64,000 nt of DNA from an uncultured Oscillospiraceae bacterium. GTDB lineage: Bacteria > Bacillota > Clostridia > Oscillospirales > Oscillospiraceae. The DNA lies in contig CATKZW010000005.1 of assembly GCA_949841465.1 (NCBI GenBank), positions 1 through 64,000 on the forward strand, given 5' to 3'. Positions within the stretch are counted from its first letter, which is position 1. Each line of letters starts with the position of its first letter. This document shows positions 8,938-17,177 of the stretch, one piece after another. The notes beneath the pieces were generated by a model. It had not been told where the DNA came from. It worked only from the letters and a program-made list of their open reading frames with translations, and made no database searches. The translations under genes and the position numbers were made by a program.

Positions 8938-9390
8938 TTGAAGCTCCAGACCAAGTATTTTGGCGAGATCGACTACGAGGCGGAAGACGTCATTACCTTC
9001 CCCGTGGGCCCGTTCAGCTTTGAGGAAGAGCACGAGTTTCTGATTCTGCCCTTCGACGGCGGCGCGGGGTCTCTGCTGTGTTTTCAGAGCGTCCATACCC
9101 CCGCGCTGGCCTTTGTGGCCATGGATCCCTTTGCCCTCCTGCCCAGTTACGAGCCGGTGCTCCAGCCCCACGAGCTGAAGGAGCTGGGCGCGGCCGACAG
9201 CCAGGAGCTGGGGTTCTATGTGCTGTGCGTGGTGAAAAAGCCCGTGTCCGACAGTACCGTCAACCTGAAATGCCCTGTGGCTGTCCATCCGGAGAGCCGG
9301 GTGGCACGGCAGGTCATTTTGGAGACGGACGACTATGAGATGCGCCATCCGTTGGCCGAGTTCGGCAAAGAGGAGGGCGCCGTATGCTGA
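8938..9390 (+). CDS. fliW: Flagellar assembly factor FliW
   Basis: FliW binds flagellin and, when free, sequesters CsrA, so flagellin translation is tied to filament growth. The TTG at 8938 is preferred over an in-frame TTG at 8920 because AGGAGG (8925-8930) is correctly spaced and the family begins with a strand like LQTKYFGEIDY. The body shows family features: ITFPVGPFSFEEEHEFLILP and a conserved FYVLCVVKK...STVNLKCPV strand. The 150-residue length is normal. Its end overlaps the csrA start (ATGCTGA), a strong sign of coupling. Confidence 0.95.
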   Translation: MKLQTKYFGEIDYEAEDVITFPVGPFSFEEEHEFLILPFDGGAGSLLCFQSVHTPALAFVAMDPFALLPSYEPVLQPHELKELGAADSQELGFYVLCVVKKPVSDSTVNLKCPVAVHPESRVARQVILETDDYEMRHPLAEFGKEEGAVC

Positions 9391-9695
9391 TCCTGCAGCG
9401 CAAGACCGGCGAGTCCCTGCTGATCGGGGAGGACATCACCGTCCGTGTGGTCTCGGTGGACGGCACCCGTGTGCGTCTGGCCATCGCCGCGCCGGAGGAC
9501 GTACCCATCCTGCGCAGTGAGCTGGTCACCGCCGCCGCCGCCAATCGGGACTCCGCCATGGAGGAGTCTGCCCCCGCGGAGCTGCTGGATCTGCTGGGCG
9601 GCGTGCTGGATAAACGGGAAGGGCATAGCGCCCCTCCCGAAGACCCAAACTCCGGCGCTGCCGGAGGGGGAGGGAAAGGAGGAACTGAATTATGA
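9384..9695 (+). CDS. csrA: Carbon storage regulator CsrA with C-terminal extension
   Basis: CsrA is a dimeric RNA-binding translational regulator that in Firmicutes represses flagellin mRNA and is antagonised by FliW. The canonical fold is clear: MLILQRKTGESLLIGEDITV, then VRLAIAAPEDVPILRSEL. At 103 residues it is longer than the usual 60-80. The last roughly 25 residues are a low-complexity Gly/Pro/Ser tail (PNSGAAGGGGKGG), whose DNA carries a small CTCCGGC/GCCGGAG hairpin and several GGA triplets just before the next start codon. Confidence 0.94.
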   Translation: MLILQRKTGESLLIGEDITVRVVSVDGTRVRLAIAAPEDVPILRSELVTAAAANRDSAMEESAPAELLDLLGGVLDKREGHSAPPEDPNSGAAGGGGKGGTEL

Positions 9696-9874
9696 TGGAA
9701 TCCATTGCCAGTATGGCTATGGGCATGAGCGCCGCATCCTTTGCCACCAACTATTCCCTGGCCGTCACCAAGAAGATGATGGACAGCCAGGAGCTGGCCG
9801 GTCAGGAGCTGGCGAAGATGCTGGAAGCCGTCCCCACCCCTGCCAAGGGGCAGTATATCGACGTCTATGCGTAA
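9692..9874 (+). CDS. Small YjfB-like putative motility protein
   Basis: This 60-residue protein is similar to the YjfB family of small putative motility proteins: MESIASMAMGMSAASFATNY, then VTKKMMDSQELAGQELAKML. YjfB family genes are often found near flagellar operons and their role is unknown. A strong AAAGGAGGA lies 9 bases before the first ATG. It overlaps the csrA end by 4 bases and is the last gene before a clear terminator, so it closes the flgM operon. The protein is mostly an amphipathic helix with no membrane segment. Confidence 0.75.
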   Translation: MMESIASMAMGMSAASFATNYSLAVTKKMMDSQELAGQELAKMLEAVPTPAKGQYIDVYA

Positions 9875-9880
9875 AAGACA

Positions 9881-9908
9881 AAAAGCCGGCCTTTGGCCGG
9901 CTTTTTTT
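9881..9908 (+). terminator. Intrinsic terminator ending the flgM-csrA operon
   Basis: AAAAGCCGGCC-TTT-GGCCGGC followed by seven T residues forms a GC-rich stem and U tract right after the YjfB-like gene. Confidence 0.92.
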
Positions 9909-9930
9909 ATGGAAAATTTGCACTTTGGCG

Positions 9931-9958
9931 GTTAAAACATTCCCCGGACGGCTATAAT
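9931..9958 (+). promoter_or_regulatory. Sigma-A type promoter for the Clp-like ATPase gene
   Basis: A perfect -10 TATAAT (9953-9958) sits 30 bases before the start codon. The -35 is weak (GTTAAA at 9931-9936, 16-base spacer). The upstream terminator shows that this gene needs its own promoter. Confidence 0.6.
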
Positions 9959-9987
9959 CAGAGGACTATGTGATCGGGAGGCTGTCC

Positions 9988-11280
9988 ATGGAGTTCAGTC
10001 AATTCTGTGCCTGCGGCCCGTCGGGCTACGCCCGGCTGAAGCAGAAGGTGGACGCCTGCGCCCGCCTGGGCCGGAGCTACGAGTTTCCAAGCTGTGAGCT
10101 GCCCTCCGGCTGCCGCCCCGACCGGGCTCAGGTGGGCTTCTGGCGTCACGGGGAAGACTATTTGCTCTACTTCCGTCCCAACGTAGCCTACGACGGCGCC
10201 GATCCCCGGCTCAGCGAATTTTTCCTGCGGGGGGCGGTCCAGCGTTACGCCGGGTTTCAGGCCATGACCGACTGCCTTCGGGGGCTGGACTGTGCCCTCA
10301 CCACCCCCAAGCCCGACCTGTTCCAGGCGCTGAAGGCAGAACTGCAAAGCCGGGTGCTGGGCCAGGAGCGGGCGGTGGAGGCGGCCGCCTTCAAGCTGTG
10401 GGGCCACGTGTGCAAGCGGGAGCCCCGTCGGCCCCTGTCGCTGATTTTCTACGGCCCCACCGGGGTGGGCAAGTCGGAGCTGGGCAAGGCCGTCTCCCCC
10501 GCCCTGAATGCCTGCCTGGGGGAGGAGCGCTGCCGCCTGGTGTGGACGGAGCTGAACACCTTCACCCAGGCCCACTCGGTCTACCGCCTCACCGGCGCAC
10601 CGCCGGGCTATGTGGGCTACGACGACCCCGCAGTGCTGGAGGAGGTGCGCCGGTGCCCTCATACGGTGTTTATGTTCGACGAGCTGGATAAAGCCCACCC
10701 GGAGGTGCTCAAGGCGCTGATGTCGGTGCTGGACGAAGGCCGCGCCACCGCCCGCCGGGAGGATGAGAAGGGGGAGCGGGAGCTTGATTTCCGGCGCTGC
10801 GTTTTCCTCTTCACCACCAACCTGGACCTGTCGGGGGCAGAACGCAGGCTGGGCTTCGCGCCGCCCAGGGAAGAGGAGGCGCGGAAAAGTCCTGAGGCCA
10901 TCGGCCCCGGGGGACTGGCCGGACGGCTGTACCAGGCGGACGAGAGCGCCCGGCTGGCCCTGGCCCGGTCCGGGGTGCTGCGGGAGATCGCCGGACGGTT
11001 CAGCGGCTTGATCGGCTTCCGCCCTCTGGACGAGGAGGCCCGGCTGGCGGTGACGGCCAAACAGATCGCCGCCCTTGGGCGGGAATACGGCCTGGAGGTG
11101 GTCCAGGTGGACCCCGCCATTGCCCGGGCGCTGACCCCTGGGCAGGCCATCTCACCCCGGTCCACCGTACCTGTGCTGGAGGGCGTGCTCACCCCGCTGT
11201 TCCTGGCCAACGAGGCGCGGGCGGGCACGGCCCTGAGGCTGTCAGGCAGCGTGGAGCACATGTATCTCACCCCGGCATAA
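9988..11280 (+). CDS. Stand-alone Clp-type (ClpB/ClpA D2-like) AAA+ ATPase
   Basis: This 430-residue protein has one AAA+ module of the ClpA/ClpB second-domain type. Walker A is GPTGVGKSEL (156-165), the pore loop is GAPPGYVGY (203-211), Walker B is VFMFDELDKAHP (227-238) and sensor 1 is FLFTTNLDL (273-281). A likely arginine finger (IAGRF, 334-338) and a sensor-2 region follow. The first 110 residues match no Clp N domain I recognise and contain seven cysteines, including CACG at 7-10. The ATG at 9988 is chosen over GTG 9970 because GGGAGG (9976-9981) is well placed. No ClpP-type tripeptide loop is evident. The gene is monocistronic and its substrate is unknown. Confidence 0.85.
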   Translation: MEFSQFCACGPSGYARLKQKVDACARLGRSYEFPSCELPSGCRPDRAQVGFWRHGEDYLLYFRPNVAYDGADPRLSEFFLRGAVQRYAGFQAMTDCLRGLDCALTTPKPDLFQALKAELQSRVLGQERAVEAAAFKLWGHVCKREPRRPLSLIFYGPTGVGKSELGKAVSPALNACLGEERCRLVWTELNTFTQAHSVYRLTGAPPGYVGYDDPAVLEEVRRCPHTVFMFDELDKAHPEVLKALMSVLDEGRATARREDEKGERELDFRRCVFLFTTNLDLSGAERRLGFAPPREEEARKSPEAIGPGGLAGRLYQADESARLALARSGVLREIAGRFSGLIGFRPLDEEARLAVTAKQIAALGREYGLEVVQVDPAIARALTPGQAISPRSTVPVLEGVLTPLFLANEARAGTALRLSGSVEHMYLTPA

Positions 11281-11315
11281 AAACCGCTGAGGACAAGCCG
11301 TCCTCAGCGGTTTTT
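11279..11315. terminator. Bidirectional terminator between convergent genes
   Basis: AAAACCGCTGAGGAC and GTCCTCAGCGGTTTTT form a perfect stem with a 5-base loop. A and T tracts flank both sides, serving the ATPase gene on the plus strand and the Lys-rich membrane protein gene on the minus strand. Confidence 0.92.
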
Positions 11316-11318
11316 CAC

Positions 11319-12440
11319 TTATTTGGGCGTGTACTCCAGCTCCTTAATCTCATCGGTGACGGGGTCCACCTTATAGAGATGTTCGCCGTCGATACTCATG
11401 AGATAGCTGCCGAGGAACTCGTTGCTGTTGGGCTGGTTGTTGTCGCTGTACACGTACAGCCGGATGCAGGGCCTTCCGTCCACCGTCTCCGTGCCGTCCA
11501 CGGGCATGACCTCGTAGTTGTCCATTGATTCGCCCACCAGCTCCAGCTGCGCGGGCTCCATCTCCTGGAGGATCTGCTTGGCGCTGTGCTGGGTGACGCC
11601 ATGGCTGGCGGAGCCGCTGCTGGCAGGCGGCGAGGTGACCTTGCCCTCTTGCTCGTCTGCCGTGACCACACAGACCCCCGGCGACCAGGTAATGCGCACG
11701 GTGTGCACATAGGTGATGGGCTCAGGGGTTGGTTCCGGCTCAGGCGTGGGGGTCGGTTCCGGTGTGGGGGCCGTGCTCTCCTCCGGGTCACCGTCGGCGG
11801 GCGCTTCACTTTCAACCTCCGGCTCCGGGGTGGGTTCAGGGGCCTCCACCGGCACATTCCGGGCCAGCAGCACCATGCCCTCGGCAGTGGTGTAGTCCGG
11901 CTTTTCCTTTATTCGGACGAACTCCTCGTCCACCACCGAAAAGCCGGGGCTCTCCTCCTTGGCAAGCTGCGTGGCATAGATCTCAGCGGCCTTGCCGGCG
12001 TCCACCAAATTATAATAGGTATAGGTTATCGTCTTGGCCTTTTCCGCCAGGGCGCCGCTCTCATCCGATCCCAGGGCCAGACCCTTGATGGACACATCCT
12101 CACCGATGGGAATCTCCGTGGGCAGCACGGGGGGCTCAGGCTCCACCGAGACCGTGACGTCCGGGTCCGCGTCCTGATCGCCGCTGAGCATGGGGCGGAT
12201 TACAACGAGGAAGACAATCACCGCCGCGGCAACGATGACCGCCAGCGAGATCAGCAGCAGCGGCAGGGGGAGCTTCTTCTTTTTGGGTTGTTCCTCCTCC
12301 TGGCCCTCCACCGCCTCTGGGGCATTCTTACCCTTTTTGGGCTTTTTAGCCTTGGGCGGTTTTTCCTTCTTTGGTTTTTTGGGCTTCTTCTCTTTGGGAG
12401 CCTTAGGGGACTTGGGCTCCTTGGATTTTCCAAATGCCAT
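11319..12440 (-). CDS. Lys/Pro-rich single-pass membrane protein of unknown function
   Basis: I do not recognise this 373-residue protein. The first 56 residues are cytoplasmic and extremely rich in Lys and Pro (for example KPKKPKKEKPPKAKKPKKGK). A hydrophobic segment at about 57-83 is a single membrane anchor. Outside are a globular part (about 110-200), a Pro/Glu/Thr-rich spacer (201-243) and a C-terminal domain ending in a YLMSIDGEHLYKVDP segment. The ATG at 12440 is favoured by AAGAAGG 8 bases upstream; a GTG at 12449 is the alternative. It is the gene after the FtsA-like gene, 35 bases away, so the two are probably co-transcribed and may act together at the membrane. Confidence 0.75.
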   Translation of the reverse strand: MAFGKSKEPKSPKAPKEKKPKKPKKEKPPKAKKPKKGKNAPEAVEGQEEEQPKKKKLPLPLLLISLAVIVAAAVIVFLVVIRPMLSGDQDADPDVTVSVEPEPPVLPTEIPIGEDVSIKGLALGSDESGALAEKAKTITYTYYNLVDAGKAAEIYATQLAKEESPGFSVVDEEFVRIKEKPDYTTAEGMVLLARNVPVEAPEPTPEPEVESEAPADGDPEESTAPTPEPTPTPEPEPTPEPITYVHTVRITWSPGVCVVTADEQEGKVTSPPASSGSASHGVTQHSAKQILQEMEPAQLELVGESMDNYEVMPVDGTETVDGRPCIRLYVYSDNNQPNSNEFLGSYLMSIDGEHLYKVDPVTDEIKELEYTPK

Positions 12441-12475
12441 GGCAAACACCTTCTTGCGTCGATCTTATGGTTCAA

Positions 12476-14374
12476 TCAGGCCAGGGTAATGGTGACGGAA
12501 TCCTGCTCCCTCAGCGCGTGCTGGAAACCCCGTTCCACACCGTTGACCTCCAGCCGCACAGCCCTGTCCAAATGTTCAAAGTCAATGCCGGAATACTCCA
12601 GCAGGTCCATCAGGTAGTAAGGGGACCCATCCGGTTTCAGCGGAAGGGTAAGGGGTTCGTTGTTCAAGCGCAGGTGGACCTCCTGGGGCCGGGGGGCGGG
12701 CATAACCGGTCCCGGAGCCGCCATCTTGGGCACAGGAGCGTCTTGGGGCAGGGCAGCGGGCGCAGCCGGGACTTCCACCCGGGGCGGCGTCTGGCGCATG
12801 GTGAGCACCACATCCCCCTGGGTCAGGACCGTGTTCAAGGGGACGATGACGTTATTCACCATGGCCTTGCCATAAAAATCCTCACCCAGCAGCTCCGCCA
12901 AGGTGCGGTGGGCGTCCTCACCGTGCCGGGCAGGGATAAAGTGGATCTCGTCTCCAGCATGGATCACGGCAGACAGGGCCGCCTCCTCCCCGTTCACCCG
13001 AAGCACAGCGGGGACGGCGGGCTCACCCCGGAACACCAGCCGTTTGCCGTCCATGGTGAGGTTCAGGCTCTTGCCCGTCTTGCCCACCATGTCGGCGTAG
13101 CTGTAGCCGTTCATCAGCAGGATGTCCCGGAGGGTGAGCACCCCGTTGCGGAACAGCTTGGCGCTCTGGCCGTTGAGAATGACCACATAGCTGTCGTTGA
13201 GCAGCCCCAGGCCCGCCGAGATGGCGATGCCCAAGGGGGTGGTGTATTCCGGCTTCTCCAGCTCCAGGGACTCTGAAAACACGCTCAGCGCGAAATTGTT
13301 GCCCGCGATGGCCACCCGCTTCTCGTCCATCTCCAGCTGAATGGCCACCTTTTCCCGCAGGCCGGCCAGCTTGCTGCCGCCGCCCGCAAGGAACACAGCG
13401 GAGGGAGCGCTGCCGTTCACGCTTAAAATCTGCTTGGCAATAGCGTCTGCCAGCTTATCCATGGGCTCCTGGATGACCTGGACCACCTCATTGACGGCCA
13501 CCCGCTCCTCTTGACCCAGAATGTTCCGGCAGCGGATAAGGTCCTCGCTCTCGCCGATGGACCGCTTGATTTGCTCGGCGGTCTTGAAGTCCACCAGGAA
13601 GGAGCGCATGATAGCCTCGGTGATCTCGTCCCCGGCCACGGTGGCCATGGTGTAGCCCACCACGCTGCCGTCCCGGCACAGGGCGATGTCGGTGGTGCCC
13701 GCGCCGATGTCCACCATCGCCAGGTTCAGCAGCCGCAGCTCTGCGGGGATGGCGGCGTTCATGGCGGCGATGGGCTCCAGCGTCATGCTGGCCACCTGGA
13801 GGCCCGCGGCGCGCATGGAGGCGTACAGGCTCTCCACCACCTCCCCAGGGAGGAAGGTGGCCACCACATCGGCCTCCGCCTTGCGCCCGGTGTGGTACTG
13901 CAGGTTTGCCATGGGGTAGTTATCCAGCCGGTACTGGGCCACGGTGTAACCCACCAGGAACATCTGCCGGCGGCTGTCGCTGTCGGTCTGGAGGGCCTCC
14001 TCGGCGGCGGACACCGCCCCGGCCTCCAGCCGGCTGATCTGTTCGGCGTCGATGGACTGCTCCTCGGGCAGTTCCAGCGTGAAGGAGCCCTTTTGGGTGC
14101 GCAGGGCCCGCCCGGCGGCGGCCACGCACACCCGTTCCAGGCGCACGCCCAGACGGCTCTCCAGCTGCTCCGTCACCGTTTTGGCCAGGGCGCCCACCTG
14201 CCTGATGTCATCAATCTGTCCGTCCATCATGGCCCGCTTGCCGTGCTCAGCCATCTCCACGTCGATGACCTTCAGCCGGTCGTCCATCGGCCGACCCACC
14301 ACGCCCACCACGCTGCGCGTGCCGATATCCAGGGCGAAGATCAGGTCCTTATCCTGGGCCTTCCATTCTGCCAT
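12476..14374 (-). CDS. FtsA-like actin-fold ATPase
   Basis: This 632-residue protein has the FtsA/PilM-type actin fold: phosphate-1 loop FALDIGTRSVVGVVG near residues 13-27, phosphate-2 VDIGAGTTDIAL, and adenosine motif VFLAGGGSKLAGL. An FtsA SHS2-like insertion is likely between about 80 and 200. The C-terminal 230 residues add further domains absent from classical FtsA and separated by a Pro/Ala linker (VPAAPAALPQDAPVP). There is no obvious C-terminal amphipathic membrane helix. No ftsZ is nearby, so this is probably not the divisome FtsA. The partner is likely the Lys-rich membrane protein encoded next. GAGAGGAG precedes the start. Confidence 0.8.
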   Translation of the reverse strand: MAEWKAQDKDLIFALDIGTRSVVGVVGRPMDDRLKVIDVEMAEHGKRAMMDGQIDDIRQVGALAKTVTEQLESRLGVRLERVCVAAAGRALRTQKGSFTLELPEEQSIDAEQISRLEAGAVSAAEEALQTDSDSRRQMFLVGYTVAQYRLDNYPMANLQYHTGRKAEADVVATFLPGEVVESLYASMRAAGLQVASMTLEPIAAMNAAIPAELRLLNLAMVDIGAGTTDIALCRDGSVVGYTMATVAGDEITEAIMRSFLVDFKTAEQIKRSIGESEDLIRCRNILGQEERVAVNEVVQVIQEPMDKLADAIAKQILSVNGSAPSAVFLAGGGSKLAGLREKVAIQLEMDEKRVAIAGNNFALSVFSESLELEKPEYTTPLGIAISAGLGLLNDSYVVILNGQSAKLFRNGVLTLRDILLMNGYSYADMVGKTGKSLNLTMDGKRLVFRGEPAVPAVLRVNGEEAALSAVIHAGDEIHFIPARHGEDAHRTLAELLGEDFYGKAMVNNVIVPLNTVLTQGDVVLTMRQTPPRVEVPAAPAALPQDAPVPKMAAPGPVMPAPRPQEVHLRLNNEPLTLPLKPDGSPYYLMDLLEYSGIDFEHLDRAVRLEVNGVERGFQHALREQDSVTITLA

Positions 14375-14406
14375 AGGTCTGCTCCTCTCTCGGGAATTTC
14401 ATAAGA

Positions 14407-14442
14407 AAATGCCAGGGGACGGCATGACTGCCGCCCCCTGGC
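14407..14442 (-). terminator. Terminator after the chemoreceptor gene
   Basis: Read on the minus strand, GCCAGGGGGCGGC and GCCGTCCCCTGGC pair around a 6-base loop with one mismatch, followed by ATTTTCTT. It lies between the chemoreceptor stop and the FtsA-like start. Confidence 0.75.
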
Positions 14443-14457
14443 AGCCTGTTTGGTTGA

Positions 14458-16257
14458 TTAATACTTGCTGAACACGCTGGAAGCAGAGCCGCTGGAGGAG
14501 GCGTCGTAATCGTCGTAGGAAGAGCTGGCGGAAGAAGCGGCGCTGTAGGCGGGCAGCTGGGGCTTGGGCGAATAGCCGTCCTGGTGCAGCTTGAAGCGGC
14601 TGAGCAGCTCCTTCATCAAGGAAGCCTGGCTGGACAGCTCCTCGCTGGCGGCAGCGGACTCCTCGCTGGTAGCGGAGTTGGTCTGCACCACGGAGCTGAT
14701 CTGGTCGATGCCCTCGGTCACCTGGGCGATGGCCTCGGACTCCTCCTCAGCGGCCTTGGCAATCTGCTGGACAGCCCCCACCACCAGGCCTGCGCGCTCG
14801 TTGGTGGCCTGCAGGGACGCGGACACCTTCTGGACAATCTCGCTGCCCTCCTTGACGGACACGATGGAACGGTCAATGAGCTCCTTGGTGGCCTTGGCAG
14901 CCTCATCGGACTTGGCGGACAGGTTGCGCACCTCGTCGGCAACGACGGCGAAGCCCTTGCCGGCGCTGCCCGCACGGGCGGCCTCCACAGCGGCGTTCAG
15001 TGCCAGAATATTGGTCTGGAAAGCGATGTTTTCGATGGTGGCAATGATCTTGCCGATCTCGGAAGAGGACTCGGAAATCTTCTCCATGGCCTCCACCATC
15101 TGCTGCATGTACTGGGAACTCTCGTTGAGGCACTGGCTGGCGTCATTGGAGTGCGCCATGGCCTGCTCGCTGTTTTCTGCGTTCTTGCGGGAGTTGTTGG
15201 AGATCTCAGCGATGGTGGCGGACAGCTCTTCCACCGCGCTGGCCTGCTCGGTAGCGCCCTGGGCCAGAGACTGAGCGCCGGTGGACACCTGCTCGGCGCC
15301 GGCGGACACCTGCTCGGCGCTCTGGTTGATCTGGGTCAGGGCATCGCTGAGGCTGCGGTTGATGACGCGGACGGAGGCCAGAATGCTGCTCAGAGAGCCC
15401 ACATACATGTTGGCGCTCTTGCTGCGCACGTCGAAGTTGCCGTTGCCCATCTCTTCCAGCAGGCTGCAGGTATCGCTGATGACCTCGCCCAGCACCTTCT
15501 GGCTGGTGCGCAGCGCGTCGCACATCTCGCCCAGCTCGCTGGTGCTGTGGTACTCCACAGGGATGTCCAGCTTGCCCTGGCTGAAGCCTTCCAGAGCGGC
15601 GTGAACCTGCTCCGCAGGAACCACAATACTCTTGATAATGATAAATGCGATGCGCAGCACAGCAATGGTGGCAATAAGCAAAGCGGTCACAATGATGCAG
15701 ATGGCGACATTGGAAATCATACCCTGACGGGCGATGATCTCGTCCTGCTTTTGCTGAAGCTTATCGGCCAAGGCATCGCCGGCCTCGGCGGCAGCCTTCA
15801 GCCTGGGGGAACAGTCGCTGGCAATCAGGGCGGCAGCCTCTGAGCGGCTCGCGGTGGTGTTGGCGCGGGCAATAGCCACGATATTTTCAGCTTCCGTACG
15901 CCATTCCTTGACTGTGTTGACAAAGCTGTTCAGCTCGGTCCTGTCATCCAGAGGATATACCTTATCCAAATCCTCCAGGCGGCTGGTCAGCTCGGATACC
16001 TTTTGGGTAGCGGTGTCCAGGTTGGACATATCCCCGCCCAGCACCGCGTCGCGCAGGCTGCGCCCAGCGATATTGTAATCAATGCGGCACTCGGAGACAA
16101 TGTCGTTGGCGCCGACATAGTCATTCAGAATGTCCGTATACTGGCCCTTCTGAATGGTCATCAGGATGATGGACGCGATAATGATGATCACAGAGATGAC
16201 GATGGTGACTCCGAACCCTAGAATCAGACTCTTTCTGATCTTCATGTTTTTGATCAT
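14458..16257 (-). CDS. Methyl-accepting chemotaxis protein (transmembrane chemoreceptor)
   Basis: This 599-residue receptor has TM1 at about 10-36, a four-helix-bundle type external sensor (about 37-180), TM2 at about 181-215, a HAMP domain, and a cytoplasmic signalling coiled coil. The kinase-contact tip is canonical ([20 protein letters not shown], then [16 protein letters not shown]). The C-terminus is Ser/Tyr-rich and lacks a CheR-docking pentapeptide. AGGAGG is 8 bases before the ATG. It follows the FtsE-like ATPase gene by 36 bases and may share a transcript with it. It is the only full chemoreceptor gene in the window. Confidence 0.95.
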   Translation of the reverse strand: MIKNMKIRKSLILGFGVTIVISVIIIIASIILMTIQKGQYTDILNDYVGANDIVSECRIDYNIAGRSLRDAVLGGDMSNLDTATQKVSELTSRLEDLDKVYPLDDRTELNSFVNTVKEWRTEAENIVAIARANTTASRSEAAALIASDCSPRLKAAAEAGDALADKLQQKQDEIIARQGMISNVAICIIVTALLIATIAVLRIAFIIIKSIVVPAEQVHAALEGFSQGKLDIPVEYHSTSELGEMCDALRTSQKVLGEVISDTCSLLEEMGNGNFDVRSKSANMYVGSLSSILASVRVINRSLSDALTQINQSAEQVSAGAEQVSTGAQSLAQGATEQASAVEELSATIAEISNNSRKNAENSEQAMAHSNDASQCLNESSQYMQQMVEAMEKISESSSEIGKIIATIENIAFQTNILALNAAVEAARAGSAGKGFAVVADEVRNLSAKSDEAAKATKELIDRSIVSVKEGSEIVQKVSASLQATNERAGLVVGAVQQIAKAAEEESEAIAQVTEGIDQISSVVQTNSATSEESAAASEELSSQASLMKELLSRFKLHQDGYSPKPQLPAYSAASSASSSYDDYDASSSGSASSVFSKY

Positions 16258-16293
16258 TTACGTTTCCTCCTCAATTTCTGCTGTTTGGTGTAT

Positions 16294-17070
16294 TTATATG
16301 AAATCGGTTCTGAGCTTGGTTAAGACCAGGGGTTTCCTGTCCCTCTCCAGCACGTCACCGTATTTTCCCTTTTCCTCATCTGAAACCACCCGCCCGCCCG
16401 ACATGGTGATGACCCGGCGGCGGAGTATGTTCACATACTGGCTGTCGTGGGTGGCCATGATGACGGTAGTGCCCCGGCGGTTCATGTCGTTGAGCAGATG
16501 CAGCGTATCCCAGATGCAGTCGTCGTCCAAGTTGGCGGTGATCTCATCCAGAATGAGGATAGGCGGGCTGCCGATCATCGCCCGGGCCAGCTCCACCCTG
16601 CGGCACTGCCCGATGGACAGCTCCACGGGATACTTGTCCTCCACGCCCTTCATCCCCACCAGGCCCAGCACCTTTTTGATGCGGATATCCACCACCTTCG
16701 GGGACTCGCGCCCCACGGCGATGCAGGAGGCCAGAGCCAGGTTTTCGCCGATGGTTTTCTTGCGGATCAACGTGGGGTCCTGCCAGATTTTCCCGAACAT
16801 CACCGAGGCCCGGTTGCGGCTGAGCAGCATCACCCGGTTCAGGTCCTTGCCGTCCAGATAAACCTTGCCGCGGGTGGGCTTGGCAGTGCCTGTGATAAGC
16901 CGGAGCAGCGTGCTCTTTCCGGCCCCGCTGCCCCCTACCACGAAGATAAACTCTCCCTGGCGGATGTTCAGCTCCACGTCCTCCACGCCCATATCCTGAT
17001 GCACAGGCCCTTTTCGGCGCCGCTTTGGCTTATAAAATTTTGATACATGGTCCAGATAAATGGTGGGCAT
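16294..17070 (-). CDS. FtsE-like ABC transporter ATP-binding protein (orphan)
   Basis: This 258-residue ATPase most resembles FtsE. Walker A is GGSGAGKST (46-54), the Q loop is KIWQDPTLI (Q97), Walker B is ILILDE (171-176) and the H loop is MATHDS (H208). The ABC signature is LSIGQ (151-155), where most members have LSGGQ. No FtsX-type permease gene is adjacent; the next gene is a chemoreceptor. FtsE normally works with FtsX to control cell-wall hydrolases at the division site. The partner permease may be elsewhere, or the ATPase may serve another complex. A short basic segment (KPKRRRK, 14-20) follows the first strand. Confidence 0.85.
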   Translation of the reverse strand: MPTIYLDHVSKFYKPKRRRKGPVHQDMGVEDVELNIRQGEFIFVVGGSGAGKSTLLRLITGTAKPTRGKVYLDGKDLNRVMLLSRNRASVMFGKIWQDPTLIRKKTIGENLALASCIAVGRESPKVVDIRIKKVLGLVGMKGVEDKYPVELSIGQCRRVELARAMIGSPPILILDEITANLDDDCIWDTLHLLNDMNRRGTTVIMATHDSQYVNILRRRVITMSGGRVVSDEEKGKYGDVLERDRKPLVLTKLRTDFI

Positions 17071-17115
17071 AAACGTCTCCTGGCCGTAATTGCGGATGAG
17101 GTATATTTCTTTCCA

Positions 17116-17143
17116 TTGAAAACCGCTTTTTATCTGTTATAAT
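17116..17143 (+). promoter_or_regulatory. Sigma-A promoter with extended -10 for the C39-like peptidase gene
   Basis: TTGAAA (17116-17121), a 16-base spacer, and TGT-TATAAT (17135-17143) form a near-consensus extended -10 promoter. Transcription would begin about 30 bases before the GTG start. Confidence 0.8.
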
Positions 17144-17177
17144 AGAAGCAGATTTTCACAAGAGGGGAGGGGTCCGG

